A stretch of 64,000 bases of DNA from Proales similis (taxonomy: Eukaryota; Rotifera; Eurotatoria; Ploima; Proalidae): positions 2,356,001-2,420,000 of the forward strand of contig JAGVRJ010000003.1 of assembly GCA_019059635.1 (NCBI GenBank). The letters are read 5' to 3'. Numbering within the stretch: position 1 is the first letter of the stretch; every line of letters starts with the position of its first letter. Both the position numbers and the translations under genes were made by a program. Below are positions 21,267-31,343 of this stretch, piece by piece. The notes beneath the pieces are model-generated. The model did no database searches and was not told the origin of the DNA. It saw only the letters and a list, made by a program, of their open reading frames with translations.

Positions 21267-24192
21267 ATGCTCGCAAAACAAGTTAATAGCACGAAAAAAA
21301 CCTATCGGAAGCCAATGAAAATAATCGAAACGGCATCCGAGTTCGAGTTGACTCTTAGTCCGCCATCGTCTCAGTCTTGGATCGAAACAGGCAGTCAGAA
21401 CATGGGAGAAATATCTGATTTGAAAAAGCTCTATGTGCAGAAGATGATCGACTTTGGCTTCGACGAGTTTGGCATGCAGTCGACCAACGTGTTTCTGAGT
21501 CACTCTGAGCCCAATTTCAATATGGCGCATCACTTTGATTTGCTGCCGAGCTCAAGGCGCGAGATAAATGCTGCAGACAAGCAGGCCAAGTCGAACCGCA
21601 GCAAGAAGCCGCATTCATTCTTGCCTTCCCTCAGAAAACGTGAGTGCCTCATCTAATTTTCTTTTCTTGCTCGTCACACCTTTTGGGTGAACACCAATTC
21701 TCGTCTCCACTCTCCCTGATCAATGACGTCTCAATCTGTCCAGGTTATTTCATCGGATGTGAGCCTAATTAAACAAGCTTGCCTGTGGGTGGAGAGTTTC
21801 AAATCGATAAACGACGAGTTACGTATTGCGCTCGCACGCGTTGATCTAGCGTTTTCGATTTGACGTCGCTCCCTCTTTTGTTTTATTGCTTTTTTTCTAA
21901 CAAGAAAAAAATGAGCTGTCACAGCGAGAGCATTCATCGGCTCTCGCCATGTTTCCTTTTTCAGTTTTTTTTTTCCTCCAGCTCTTTTCTACTTTGCAAT
22001 CATTACGCAAACGTCTTAAATTCAAATTCAAGCTGAAATATTCACACAGCCTACAAGCTGATGAATAGACATCCACTCATCACACTACGACTGTTTTATT
22101 TCCTCTAAATGGAAATAAGTTTTCTTGTTACGCTTGTCCATGAATATATGCCGCATGTCAAAAAGAATTGAAAAAAAAAAATCGAAAACAGCGCCAAGGT
22201 GAGCTCAGCTGAGAGGCGGCGATTCTATCCAAGCGTTTATTTATTAGCTCAAGTCCTCACCGGCTTCCTGTCTCAAGTAAATAGCAAAATAGCGTCTCAA
22301 TGCAAACAATTCATTTTTGGCTTTTCTCTTCGCCTATTTCTTTGTAAAGTGAAATTTCGTTCGGCATTCATCTGTTTTCGTTTATTTTCTTTTTCTGCGG
22401 TTTTTTGTGATTCTTTGGTTTTTTTTTCTTTTATTATGAAGTGAGAAACTTGGTAGAAACGTGAGCAGACGACAAGCCAGCTAGGATGCAAGCGAACGAG
22501 AAAAGGAGTGAACGAGTGATGCGAGTCATTGTTTGCCTTTGTTGCGACATTCACCTTGGCGCCTGACTGCGCCCAATGCAAGAAACAAAGAAAAAGAGTC
22601 TGAGTAAATAGAAACAGGCCGGCTTTTTTTTTTAATTCCGAAAAAGTTATGTGTGCCAAGTCGCCTAGTTTTGCTCCATTCGCTCGCTCGGGCATTTCGT
22701 TTTCACCGCAACTAACAACAGGCCTGATTTCCCCTAAGGCATCGCACACACACAGACTTAAGAGCATAAACAAGAGCACAGAACTTTGTCATTCGCCTCT
22801 TGCGTGTTAAGTTGAATAACCAGACTAATTTTTTTCTTGTTGTTGATATCAGTACCTGAGCTGGATGAGGCTGCGACAACAACTACTTTATTAACCGAAG
22901 AGAACGATAAACGCGTTTCAAACAAATCGACAATGAACAGCCGCCAGAACGCGCGTTTAAATCAGCCAGAGCTGAGTCTGCCGCCGATAACTGAGAACAA
23001 ATTGAATAGCCATGCTAAAAGCTCATCCAGTCATCGGGCAGACAGTGGCGTCGAGTTGGATCGCAGACAAAGCGCGAACGCGTCTAAATGGACCTGCGGC
23101 ACCCCCACAGATTTTGAAATGGATGGAGTCGACTACGGCCGCAATGAAGTCACAATGATCGAGATGATTGAAACTCCGATCAAAAAGAACATCACCTCGA
23201 GCACCCTGAACAGCTATGGCAACACGTCGTCGAGCCAATCGAAAATCGCATTCTCCAACACAAGCTACAACCTGAGACGACAGGAGCCGTTGAGCGTCCT
23301 GGCAAGCGAGGCCGAATACTTGGAACGAATGAATCGACTCTACTCGAGTTCAACAGTAAACCAGTATCCGGTGAATGCGACTGCTGGCGAGAGTCAGTTT
23401 TTGATGGGCGAGAAGCCACAGACGGTCACATTCAACAACAAGCTGATCGTTCAAACAAACACCCAGGGAGCCAATCCGACGCCGCGATCGAACCGGGCGG
23501 CGATGACTGCTCGGGGCGTAAACAAGCGCCAGAATACGTCACGAGCTCGCGTCCAGGCAACTGCGCTGCAGCCGCGAAATACCAGCGCGAATCCAGCAGC
23601 GATAAAATCGGTTTTAAAAGCAAGCACTAGTCGACTGGAGAATCAGTCAAAAGTTGATATCAGAGCGACTCCGAACGGGTCTGAAGCTCAAATAGAAAAC
23701 TTGAGGCCAGAGGTCAAGTCTCGAACGGGACCTATAACAAGTCGTCAGAACACAACAAACGAAAAAGCGCTCAGACGCGATGTGAGTCTGATGCGGTCGA
23801 GAACGAGTCTGGGACGGCAAATCAGCAAAGCGAATTCAAAGCAAACGCCCACAAATCGCTCTCAGGCTAATCTGAGCAACCTGGCCGAGTTGGATTCAGA
23901 AGCTTATCTCGCAGATCAATCATCGGCCCTAATCTCAGACCAAATAATCGAGACGGCCAATCGCACCGGTCTGAGCACATACACAACTCTACGCATCTTT
24001 AACTGGCTGGAAAGTCTTGACGGCACCGCCAAGCTGATTAATCCGCCTAGCGAACTCACTTGGCGTGAGAGTATTGCGCGCAACGAGATTGATGAGAACA
24101 CGTCTCTTGAGCTGGGATCAATTGATGAACAAATCATCGAGTACAATCGAATCGTCGATAAGACCTATCATGTTGTTTATGAGGATGATTGA
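21267..24192 (+). CDS. orphan 570-aa low-complexity protein
   Basis: Two exons (21267-21639 and 22853-24192) join in phase across a 1,213-nt intron, the longest I could place in this window. The 570-aa product has a short N-terminal folded part (DLKKLYVQKMIDFGFDEFGM), a long Ser/Asn/Thr/Arg-rich disordered middle and a conserved-looking acidic C-terminal segment (LRIFNWLESLDG, SIDEQIIEYNRIVDKTY). There is no signal peptide, transmembrane segment or known catalytic motif. It is probably cytosolic, and I recognise no family. The join is supported by the donor GTGAGT, the acceptor GATATCAG, and frame continuity with a very long second exon. An AATAAA lies about 150 bp after the stop. Confidence 0.7.
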
Positions 24193-25123
24193 AAGAGTGT
24201 TGCAACCAACAATAGCAGTGAAAGGGCCCACTCGACAAGCACTTTCAAAATGCCTCTATTTATTTATTTATTTGTACATTTTGGAATTTTCTTTTTCGGT
24301 ATCATTTACCATTTCTCGTTTAGTTCGCATTAACTTGATGAGAATAAAACGCAATGCGCGATATAATGAACAGTTTCTAGAGCCGGCTGGCTGGCTGGGT
24401 GGTAAATTGGCTTATTCTGCGTCGGCCAAATGGCGCAAAAAGCGCGCACACACACAGACACCAGCCAAAGAGCCGAGGCAAACAGATGGAGCTGAAAGAG
24501 GCGCTATAATGCGAAATAACGCGCCGTTTACGATAGATAGCAACTTGTTTGAGCATTCGAGCTTTGAAATAATACGCGTTCGAAACTGTCGGCCTGATTG
24601 CATTCATTCATGCGCCAAAGTAGGAATGTTTGCAGAGGCGGCTGCGCATGCTTTAAAAGCATAAATCGAGCCAAATCTAATTCATTATCTACATAGCAGA
24701 CTGATGTAGTCCGCTTTGGAATGCGTTTTAAGACACTTTGTCAGATATTGGCATATGGCCGTCGACACAATCACGCCGTCCTCATATCTGACTCTTCAAA
24801 CAGCAAATATGCTCATCACTTGTGTATCAGTCGGCTCTCGTGCAGCATGCGCACGGTGTTGAGAGACTATTAGCTGTGACAGTTTTTTTTTTTTCATGTT
24901 TGCCTTTCATCATTCAGCTAATTTCTCACAAAACGCCTTTGCAATACAGCCTCTAGTTCAATATTTGCTATTTACGGTTTTCCGTTTCAATTCAAATGTG
25001 TGCTTTTGAGAAATTCACCGATTCTCAGCCTCTGATAGCTAGAATTCATTGCTGAATTATTAACAACAAGGTGAATTTGAGGTTTAAGAAGCTTGTCTGC
25101 TCCAAATGTATTGAACTCGACAA
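24193..25123. other. intergenic region upstream of the GPCR gene
   Basis: No gene is supported. It contains an AATAAA near 24,343 that probably ends the 570-aa gene, and AT-rich sequence up to the GPCR start. Confidence 0.4.
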
Positions 25124-26266
25124 ATGGATGTGAAAACGGCCGAGCGAGTATTGGCCATCACCAATTTGGTATTCATCGTGTTCGGAGTCGTGGGCAATCT
25201 GATCGCATTTGCGCTGCTGATGCGGCCCAATGTCCGAAAGTTTTCCTGCATGCGCTACCTGGCCGTTCTGACACTCACCGACATCGGATGTTTGTTCACA
25301 TGGAACTTTACGCTCGTCTACTCGTTTTTCCGAGGCAAAAAGATCGAGCACGAGAACGCCCTGCTCTGTCGGCTCTTTTCGTTCTACTGCTATTTTATGC
25401 TGCAGACAAGCTCATGGATGATCTGCTCGATTGGAATGGACCGCATTGTCACTGTGCTGAGCGTAAGCAAGACAAACTGTTTGGTGCGCACCGCCAAGAA
25501 CACACGCATCGTCTCTTTGGCCGTGTTTCTGATCTTCTTTCTAGTCAACTCGCCAGTTCTGATATTCAACGCTGAGCCGTTCAATCCGCCTGTAGTGAAC
25601 GGAACCAGAGCAAGAAGCAGTCGAGAGTACACTTGTTACGAGCCGAAAGCGTTCTTCTCCGTCTGGGACATTGAGCACATAATCGTGTACAGTCTGCTGC
25701 CGTTTTTGGTCATTCTCATCGAGAATCTCAGTCTTGGAGTTCTCACTATTCGGCATTCCAGACAAATGCAAAAGCATATGAAGGCGTCCTATCCAAGCGA
25801 TCGGGTGTTCACAATTAGTAGTCCACAGAGCGAAACCACGCAGAGCTCGACGTTCAGAGAGCGGCTAGTTCAACGCTTTGACAAAACCAAACGCGTCTAT
25901 CGAAAGCGAGTCAATCTCTTGGAAGGAAAAGCCAAAGACGGTGCCCTGGATGTCTTAAAACTGCAGGCCAAGCGCAACAAGCGCGCCCAGTCGAAAACCT
26001 CGCACGTGGCGCGTCTTTTACTCTTCCTCACCATCTCGTTTCTTTTTACCACCGTTCCCTACTCTACCTACTACGCGCTGCGGCTGGACATTTCCTCCTA
26101 TGAACTGAGGACAATTATTGTCGGTGTTCTGGCTCTATTGCAGTATGCGCGGCATTCGGCAAACTTTCTCATCTATTTACTCACATCCTCAGTGATTAAG
26201 AACGAAGTGAAGCAGATGATTGGCAGCCTCAAGCGAAAATATCTTTGGTGGCTCATGTCTTCTTAA
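25124..26266 (+). CDS. rhodopsin-like (class A) G-protein-coupled receptor, orphan
   Basis: A 380-aa intronless protein with seven hydrophobic segments. TM1 has GNLIAF (the conserved Asn). TM2 has LAVLTLTDIGC (the conserved Asp). TM3 ends MDRI, a variant of DRY. Cys in ALLCRLF and YTCYEP can form the TM3-ECL2 disulfide. A long basic third loop of about 80 residues separates TM5 and TM6. TM6 reads FLFTTVPYSTYYA and lacks the usual CWxP, and TM7 (RHSANFLIYLL) has lost the NP of NPxxY. It has NGT as an ECL2 glycosylation site. The type resembles invertebrate peptide receptors, but the ligand cannot be told from sequence. It should sit in the plasma membrane. Confidence 0.9.
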   Translation: MDVKTAERVLAITNLVFIVFGVVGNLIAFALLMRPNVRKFSCMRYLAVLTLTDIGCLFTWNFTLVYSFFRGKKIEHENALLCRLFSFYCYFMLQTSSWMICSIGMDRIVTVLSVSKTNCLVRTAKNTRIVSLAVFLIFFLVNSPVLIFNAEPFNPPVVNGTRARSSREYTCYEPKAFFSVWDIEHIIVYSLLPFLVILIENLSLGVLTIRHSRQMQKHMKASYPSDRVFTISSPQSETTQSSTFRERLVQRFDKTKRVYRKRVNLLEGKAKDGALDVLKLQAKRNKRAQSKTSHVARLLLFLTISFLFTTVPYSTYYALRLDISSYELRTIIVGVLALLQYARHSANFLIYLLTSSVIKNEVKQMIGSLKRKYLWWLMSS

Positions 26267-27050
26267 CCACTCGCAATCTGCCCAGTACTGCCAATGCCCC
26301 ATTTGCCATCCGCATTTGTTGGTCATGCGTGTTCTGGCCGCAGCTTTAGTAAATACTCGTTGTCCAAATTCCTTTTCCCAAAGAAATAAATCGACAAACA
26401 TGCAATCAAATAGAACCCAGTAATTGGCCCTTTACATGATTATATCCAAAAATTATAGAATTTGATTCTTTTCTGCTCGTTCTAATAAAGTTACTGGAGA
26501 GCTTTTTTCACCATGTGACGCATTTGAGCTGGAAAAAATACTTTGCATGAATTAAGAGAAATCTACGTCAAAACTAGACTGGGGACAATTGACTGCCTGG
26601 CCCATGTTCATTCATTTGTTGATAGATGTGTTGATAGACGGCTTCGACACTTTCCGTCCAATGTTTTTGCCGATACGTGAAATAGGAGCCTATGAGATGG
26701 TTATCGCGGTCCAAATGCTCATTCTGACTATCGTAGCTGGACCTATGCTCTCACTGGGCTCCATTCTTCTCACATCCTGGTGCTGTTTAAAATGATGTAC
26801 GACAGTTATGAATATAGAGCTAACAAGCAGAGGAAACGGAAAAAATGCGCAAACTGAAGACCGGTTCGTGTTTGAACTTTTTGAGACGACACAATCTACA
26901 ACAAGAATCAAAGTCAAAGAACAATAATTAATATTCAAACAAAGTCTGTTTCTTTTCGATAATAAAAACCAGTTTAAGTTTATTCTCAGAGATATTAAAT
27001 TATTCGATTAAGACCGTGCATTGAACGAGAAACTTGGGCGAGTGGGTTGT
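26267..27050. other. intergenic region, GPCR 3' flank
   Basis: It has an AATAAA at about 26,384 and an AATAAAG near 26,483. A plus-strand open frame from an ATG at about 26,604 to 26,795 encodes a short hydrophobic peptide (VIAVQMLILTIVAGPMLSLG). It could be a small membrane peptide or a stray exon. I found no splice partner and leave it uncalled. Confidence 0.35.
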
Positions 27051-27749
27051 TCACAGTTTCTGCTGAGAGCTAGAAGGCAGCTTTTTTAGCTCATGAATCA
27101 ACTTCTTTATGCCCACCATCCACTGGCTGACGTCGGCCGGAAAGTCTAGAATCAGTTTTAAATGTAAATCGTCGGCTTTTTTCAAATCGCCTTTCTCAAG
27201 CTCCAGCGTCAACTGACTCATTCCTTGACGCACCGCAGGGTTCAAATTCGCCCAGCCAGATTTAAGCAGTTCAACTCGCTTGCCAATATCGTCGCACGTT
27301 TTGCCCTTCAATCGAGTCGATCTTAATCAGCCTGTTGTTGGAAAAAGAACATTCGGCCTTAACTGCTAGTCCGCTGGTTCGGAGATTTTCTATTGAGCCA
27401 GTCAGCTTCTCGTAGAGTCTCTCCTCTGTGAGAACGATTTGTTCAATCTGCGACGCTTCTGGATTTGACTTGTCGCCGCTGGCTGGCAGATTTGTCGAGA
27501 TTGGCGGAGCAGAAAGCTTTTCGCTTGGCTCTGCCGGTTGATGACTGGCTAGATTGTTCAAGTCATGTGCAACTCGTTGATTCAAATTGGTTCGACGTTG
27601 AACGCTTTGCTCTTCGGTCGTATGCAAAATCTCAGGCGGGTCGTTCCAGCCTTTGGCTTGGTTACCTTTAAATTTCAACTCAATTTCGGTTCATAAAGTC
27701 GCTTCTTTTTATTTATTTTTTGCTCACCCGGTCGAATTGAGCTCGACAT
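27051..27749 (-). CDS. SRA1: steroid receptor RNA activator protein homologue
   Basis: Two well-supported exons encode the core. The N-terminal motif GNQAKGWNDPPE matches GNQ.RGWNDPP of vertebrate SRAP, and the C-terminal helical domain (KTCDDIGKRVELL, ADDLHLKLILDF, VSQWMVGIKKLI) matches the SRA1 helical bundle, which is related to the Sec31 C-terminus. These exons are 27678 down to the GCA before GTTAAG, and GGCAAAACG down to the stop at 27051, with an in-phase 58-nt intron. In vertebrates the protein acts as a nuclear receptor co-regulator. The first exon is uncertain: an ATG at 27749 lies before a good GTGAGC donor, but its phase does not match the next acceptor. The start therefore remains unresolved. 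Confidence 0.8.
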
Positions 27750-27930
27750 GCTTGAGATTTTTGAGGCTTCAAATCACAAGGTAAAGCAGCCGTCTTTTGA
27801 AGCAGGTCAGAATGGTTCTCAGAAGGGACATTTTACTGCCTCTCTCTCTCTCTTTCTCTGCCAATTTGCTTTGCAATCGAATGTATTTTTCAGTTTTATT
27901 TTTTTTTAATTCAAATTCTCGTGGTCGAAA

Positions 27931-29357
27931 TCACTTCTTGACTATTTGAACAACATCCTCGTCATTCAGTATGTGTTCTTTGCCCACTTTTTGCGGATTG
28001 TGTTTGACCGACGAGCCCCAAACTACGCCCCTTTTAGTAACAGTCACGGTCAAGCATTAGAACCAGATCAAGAATTAAGGGTGATTACTCTTTGAAATCG
28101 TTGACGAGCTGTTTGTGAATTTTGGCGCAAAAATCCTCCACACTTCGTCTGTGCTGGTTAAGAATGACAGGCGCGTCAAAGTCGGGCAGTTGTCCTTTGG
28201 GTTTGGTGAAACTAAACACAAAATGCGAATGAAAAAACTAAATCGGCATCATCAGAGTTGAAAAGCTCAAAGTACATTCTAATCAATGACAAATATTGCC
28301 AGATTTTCTCTAGCAGATCGTCGAAATTCCACCTGTGATGGGCAGAGATGGGCACTGTGTGCGGGATCTTGTAGATGATGTCGAGCTCTTCGATTGAAAT
28401 CTGATCGATTTTGTTCAGAACGTAGATGCACGGTATGTAGACACGGTTGCCCTCAATAATGTCGATGAGATCGTCGACAGTTGCATCGCAGCGAACGATT
28501 ATATCAGCGTTGTGAATCCTGTACTCGCCCAGAACTGACTTGACCGTTTCCAAGTCGAGCTCAGAATTGTTCGACTTGAAAATGGAAAGTAAATCTGGAT
28601 TAAAGCAATCCATGCATGAGGCCAGTGTGAGAGAGGGGCAACTTACCATCACTTGAAGGTTGATTCCGCCCTTTTCTTTTCGTTTGAAGTAAATATTCGG
28701 CGGCTCTTTGTTGAGGCGAATTCCGAAACCTTCGAGTTCGTTCTCGAGAATTTTCTTGTGAAGCAACGGCCGAAGAACGTCGAGCACAATCAAAATCAAA
28801 CTGCATGTGCGAGCGACCGCAATCACTTGTTTGCCTCTGCCCTTGCCATCTTTGGCTCCTTCGATGATACCGGGCAAGTCGAGCAGCTGGATCTTGGCTC
28901 CTTTGTATTTGATAAGACCGGGCACAGTGGTCAAGGTGGTGAACTCGTAGGCAGCGACCTGGCAGCAAAGTCACGTTTGAAATGTTGTGGAGAAATGGCA
29001 AGCAGAACAAGCCGAGTGGCTCACTTCTGAGTAAACTCCGGCCAAGTTGGTAAGCAGTGTTGACTTGCCCACACTGGGAAATCCGACAAAGCCGACTCGA
29101 GCATCGCCTGTTTTGGCTACATCGAAGCCTTCGCCTTTCATGCCTCCGCCGCCTTTGGGTTCGATGAGCTCGCGACGCAGCTTGGCAAGTTGAGCCTTCA
29201 GCAGACCGATGTGTCGTGCGGTTGCCTTGTTCTTTTGAGTGCGGTTCATCTTTGAAAAGAAATTTTCTTTTTTTAACGACGACCTCGGGTGAATCAAACT
29301 CCATTGACGAATGCTTACCTCCGACTCGATTTCGGCGATCCTCTCCAAAACTCCCAT
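27931..29357 (-). CDS. DRG1: developmentally regulated GTP-binding protein 1
   Basis: About six exons start at ATG 29357 ([12 protein letters not shown]) and end with VVQIVKK at 27931. The order is the N-terminal helix-turn-helix ([20 protein letters not shown]), then the G domain with P-loop [10 protein letters not shown]3 [12 protein letters not shown] and G4 NKID, then the S5D2L insert and a C-terminal TGS domain ([35 protein letters not shown]). Conservation with animal DRG1 is very high. DRG1 is a cytosolic GTPase linked to translating ribosomes and works with a DFRP/ZC3H15 partner. Introns are short; one splits the TGS domain after FKE/G. All exons agree with the family, with no missing motif. 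Confidence 0.95.
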
Positions 29358-29713
29358 TTTTTTGATGCCTTTCTAATCAGGTTTCTTCGGGCAGCGCAAG
29401 AATATTGCAGCAAAATAAGAAATGTAAAACCAAACGAACAAACTCCTTGCACGTTAGAGCTTATAAAACGAGCAGCAAAATAAAGTAAATGAGTGCTCAT
29501 ATGAATGCTGACGACGCATGCAACTAGTCTTCGCGGTCGCTGAGCGAATTGTGACTTTTCCGATCGATGGAAAGGAAAAAAATATTTTTTTCTGAAATGG
29601 TTTTATTCGTTTGGCAATTGACAACAGGAATTGAGGATTTTTAACAAACGAGCCCACCAAATTAAATGTCGGGCGAATAACAAGAATAGGAGGAGGTAGC
29701 AGGACGGATAGGT
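29358..29713. other. short intergenic region between DRG1 and mL63
   Basis: About 355 bp holding the DRG1 5' flank and the mL63 3' flank. No gene is seen; the open frames here are random. Confidence 0.4.
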
Positions 29714-30183
29714 TCACTCCCAGACTCGATGATTCAACAACGGTTTCAAATGATCAGCCATAAATCGATCCTCCATTTTGTTCTTGTTCGCTCGCTCTTT
29801 TTCTTTTTTCTCTGCTTTTAGCCGCATTTGGTCTTCCAGCTTTAATTGGGCGTCGACTAATCGAGCCTCTTCCTGGTTGATTAAAGATTTCGTTTGTTCT
29901 TTGCATCTGCTTTTTTTTCGGCCTTAAAATCTACTTACAGAGGCAATAAAAGGCCGACTAATGAATTTCATGTTGTTGATTTCTGTGTCGATTCGTCCAA
30001 GCAAATGACGACGATACCTTGGCGTCAATTTGGGCCATATGCGATGTTTGCTGCAAATTATTTGCTGTTAGCTCGCATCTCGCTCAGAAGCGAATAGTCA
30101 ACTCACCCGCCCAGTATGTTGCCCGGTATGTGTTGGAATCGAATGTGATTCGAAAGTCTGGCCAGCACAAGTGACAGCTTCAT
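29714..30183 (-). CDS. MRPL57: mitochondrial ribosomal protein mL63 (MRPL57)
   Basis: Three exons (30107-30183, 29939-30050, 29714-29872) join in phase to give 115 aa; human mL63 is about 102 aa. The diagnostic stretch IPGNILGGKHRIWPKLTPRY matches IPG...GKHR.P...LR of the family. It is followed by RRIDxEINN-like and FISRPF (human SMPY), and ends in a basic helix with RFMADHLKPLLNHRVW (human RFIADQLDHLN...KKW). The N-terminus (MKLSLVLARLSNHIRF) fits import into mitochondria. It is a structural part of the large mitoribosomal subunit. The three exons are each too short to stand out as open frames, and the call rests on splice phase and the family pattern. Confidence 0.85.
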
Positions 30184-30338
30184 TTGCAATTCGGGTTCGG
30201 AGAGAAAAGCTCTTAAAGCTGAGATGCCCGTTTGAATGCGCACGAACTTTATTCTTCGGCAACAAATAGAGTACAATGCAAATAAATGAGCGCAAACGAT
30301 TTGACGAGGTTAAGGAGAGAGGCGGCCTATGTTGTCTT

Positions 30339-31343
30339 CTAAGATTTGAAGAGTTTTCCTTTAAACATGAGTTTTTCTTCTTCTTGCTTCCTCGCTCTCA
30401 GTGTTTGAATGTGCTGAATTTGCTGTTGGCATTCGCCGCTCACGGCCGCATCTGATTGCATGGCAAGTCTGAAATCGTGCTCAGCATCGTCCAAGTTCCA
30501 GACGCATGTGTGCGCTTTGCCGCGTCTGAACAACGCTTTCGTATGACTGGGCTTGTGTTCGAGTATTTCGCTTGTGTGCTTGATACAGTCGTAAAACTCG
30601 CCCAAGTTGTGCTTACACATGGCGTAGTTGAGCAATATTGGAATCCTCTGTTCATTCAAGGCATTCCACTCCACGTCCTTGGGCTTTTCCTTCAGCATTT
30701 GATTGTCCAAATAGCTGAGCGCTTGCTCGTATTTCTTGCTCGCCTCTGAGTATTTCTTTTCGTTGTAAAGGTTGTTTCCTTCTTGCTTTAGGACCGGAAT
30801 GATGGTCAGCTGCTCTTGATCGTTCAGCAGCCACGCGTCCTTTTTGTACTCGCCCGGATGTTCGACTCTAATCAGTTCGAATATGAACTCGAGATCTTGC
30901 GGTTCTTTGAGCAGCTTGTCCAAGTCGGCGAATCCGACGCCGTGTTCGATCAGATTGTGCCCACAGCAGTGGCCACGGTCATCATGATGATGCTCCGGCT
31001 GTCGCTTGTAAAAGGCCCTCAACTGTTTGGCGGCTGTCGGGTAGTCGTAGACGAGTTCCTTGTCCACGCTGAAACTGGCCACTTCATTCAGCCACATTGT
31101 CTTGAGCGCTTTTTCCCACACTTCAAGTTTGAACTTTTTGCCCACAATCAGCTCCATTGGTTTGTTGGAGTCGTAGGCGCGACTATCGTCCAGTACGGAG
31201 CCGTCTGTTTTTATCAAAGTTCGAAAGTGAAATATGATTTTCATGTCGTCAATGAACTGTATTGGCGTCGAGCCCGCATGTATGAGCCGTTTTTGGATGC
31301 CGCATTCGAATGCATCCGGGCCAAGCACCATCGGCTCGCTCAT
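30339..31343 (-). CDS. AIP: AH receptor-interacting protein (FKBP-like, TPR)
   Basis: A 334-aa single-exon protein; human AIP is 330 aa. The N-terminal FKBP-like domain (residues about 10-160) has IQKRLIHAG, FHFRTL, VLDDSRA, KPMELIVGKKFKLEVWE and HCCG. Three TPR motifs follow (about 180-310: EGNNLYNEKKYSEA, LLNYAMCKHNLGEFYD, ALFRRGKAHTCVWNLDDAE), with a final capping helix. In animals AIP is a cytosolic Hsp90 co-chaperone. The carboxylate-clamp residues of the TPR (Asn in LLNYA, Lys and Arg in LFRRGKAH) are kept. It has a short His-rich insert (EHHHDDRGH) before HCCG. It is intronless, unlike most neighbours. Confidence 0.95.
   Translation of the reverse strand: MSEPMVLGPDAFECGIQKRLIHAGSTPIQFIDDMKIIFHFRTLIKTDGSVLDDSRAYDSNKPMELIVGKKFKLEVWEKALKTMWLNEVASFSVDKELVYDYPTAAKQLRAFYKRQPEHHHDDRGHCCGHNLIEHGVGFADLDKLLKEPQDLEFIFELIRVEHPGEYKKDAWLLNDQEQLTIIPVLKQEGNNLYNEKKYSEASKKYEQALSYLDNQMLKEKPKDVEWNALNEQRIPILLNYAMCKHNLGEFYDCIKHTSEILEHKPSHTKALFRRGKAHTCVWNLDDAEHDFRLAMQSDAAVSGECQQQIQHIQTLRARKQEEEKLMFKGKLFKS

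Noticed and set aside
22297-22779. A 160-aa minus-strand frame in the 1.2-kb intron
   Set aside because: Composition is Lys/Arg/Leu noise from T-rich DNA; no start context or domain.
24065-24664. A 199-aa plus-strand frame over the end of the 570-aa gene
   Set aside because: It overlaps the real coding frame and its 3' UTR, and shows no domain.
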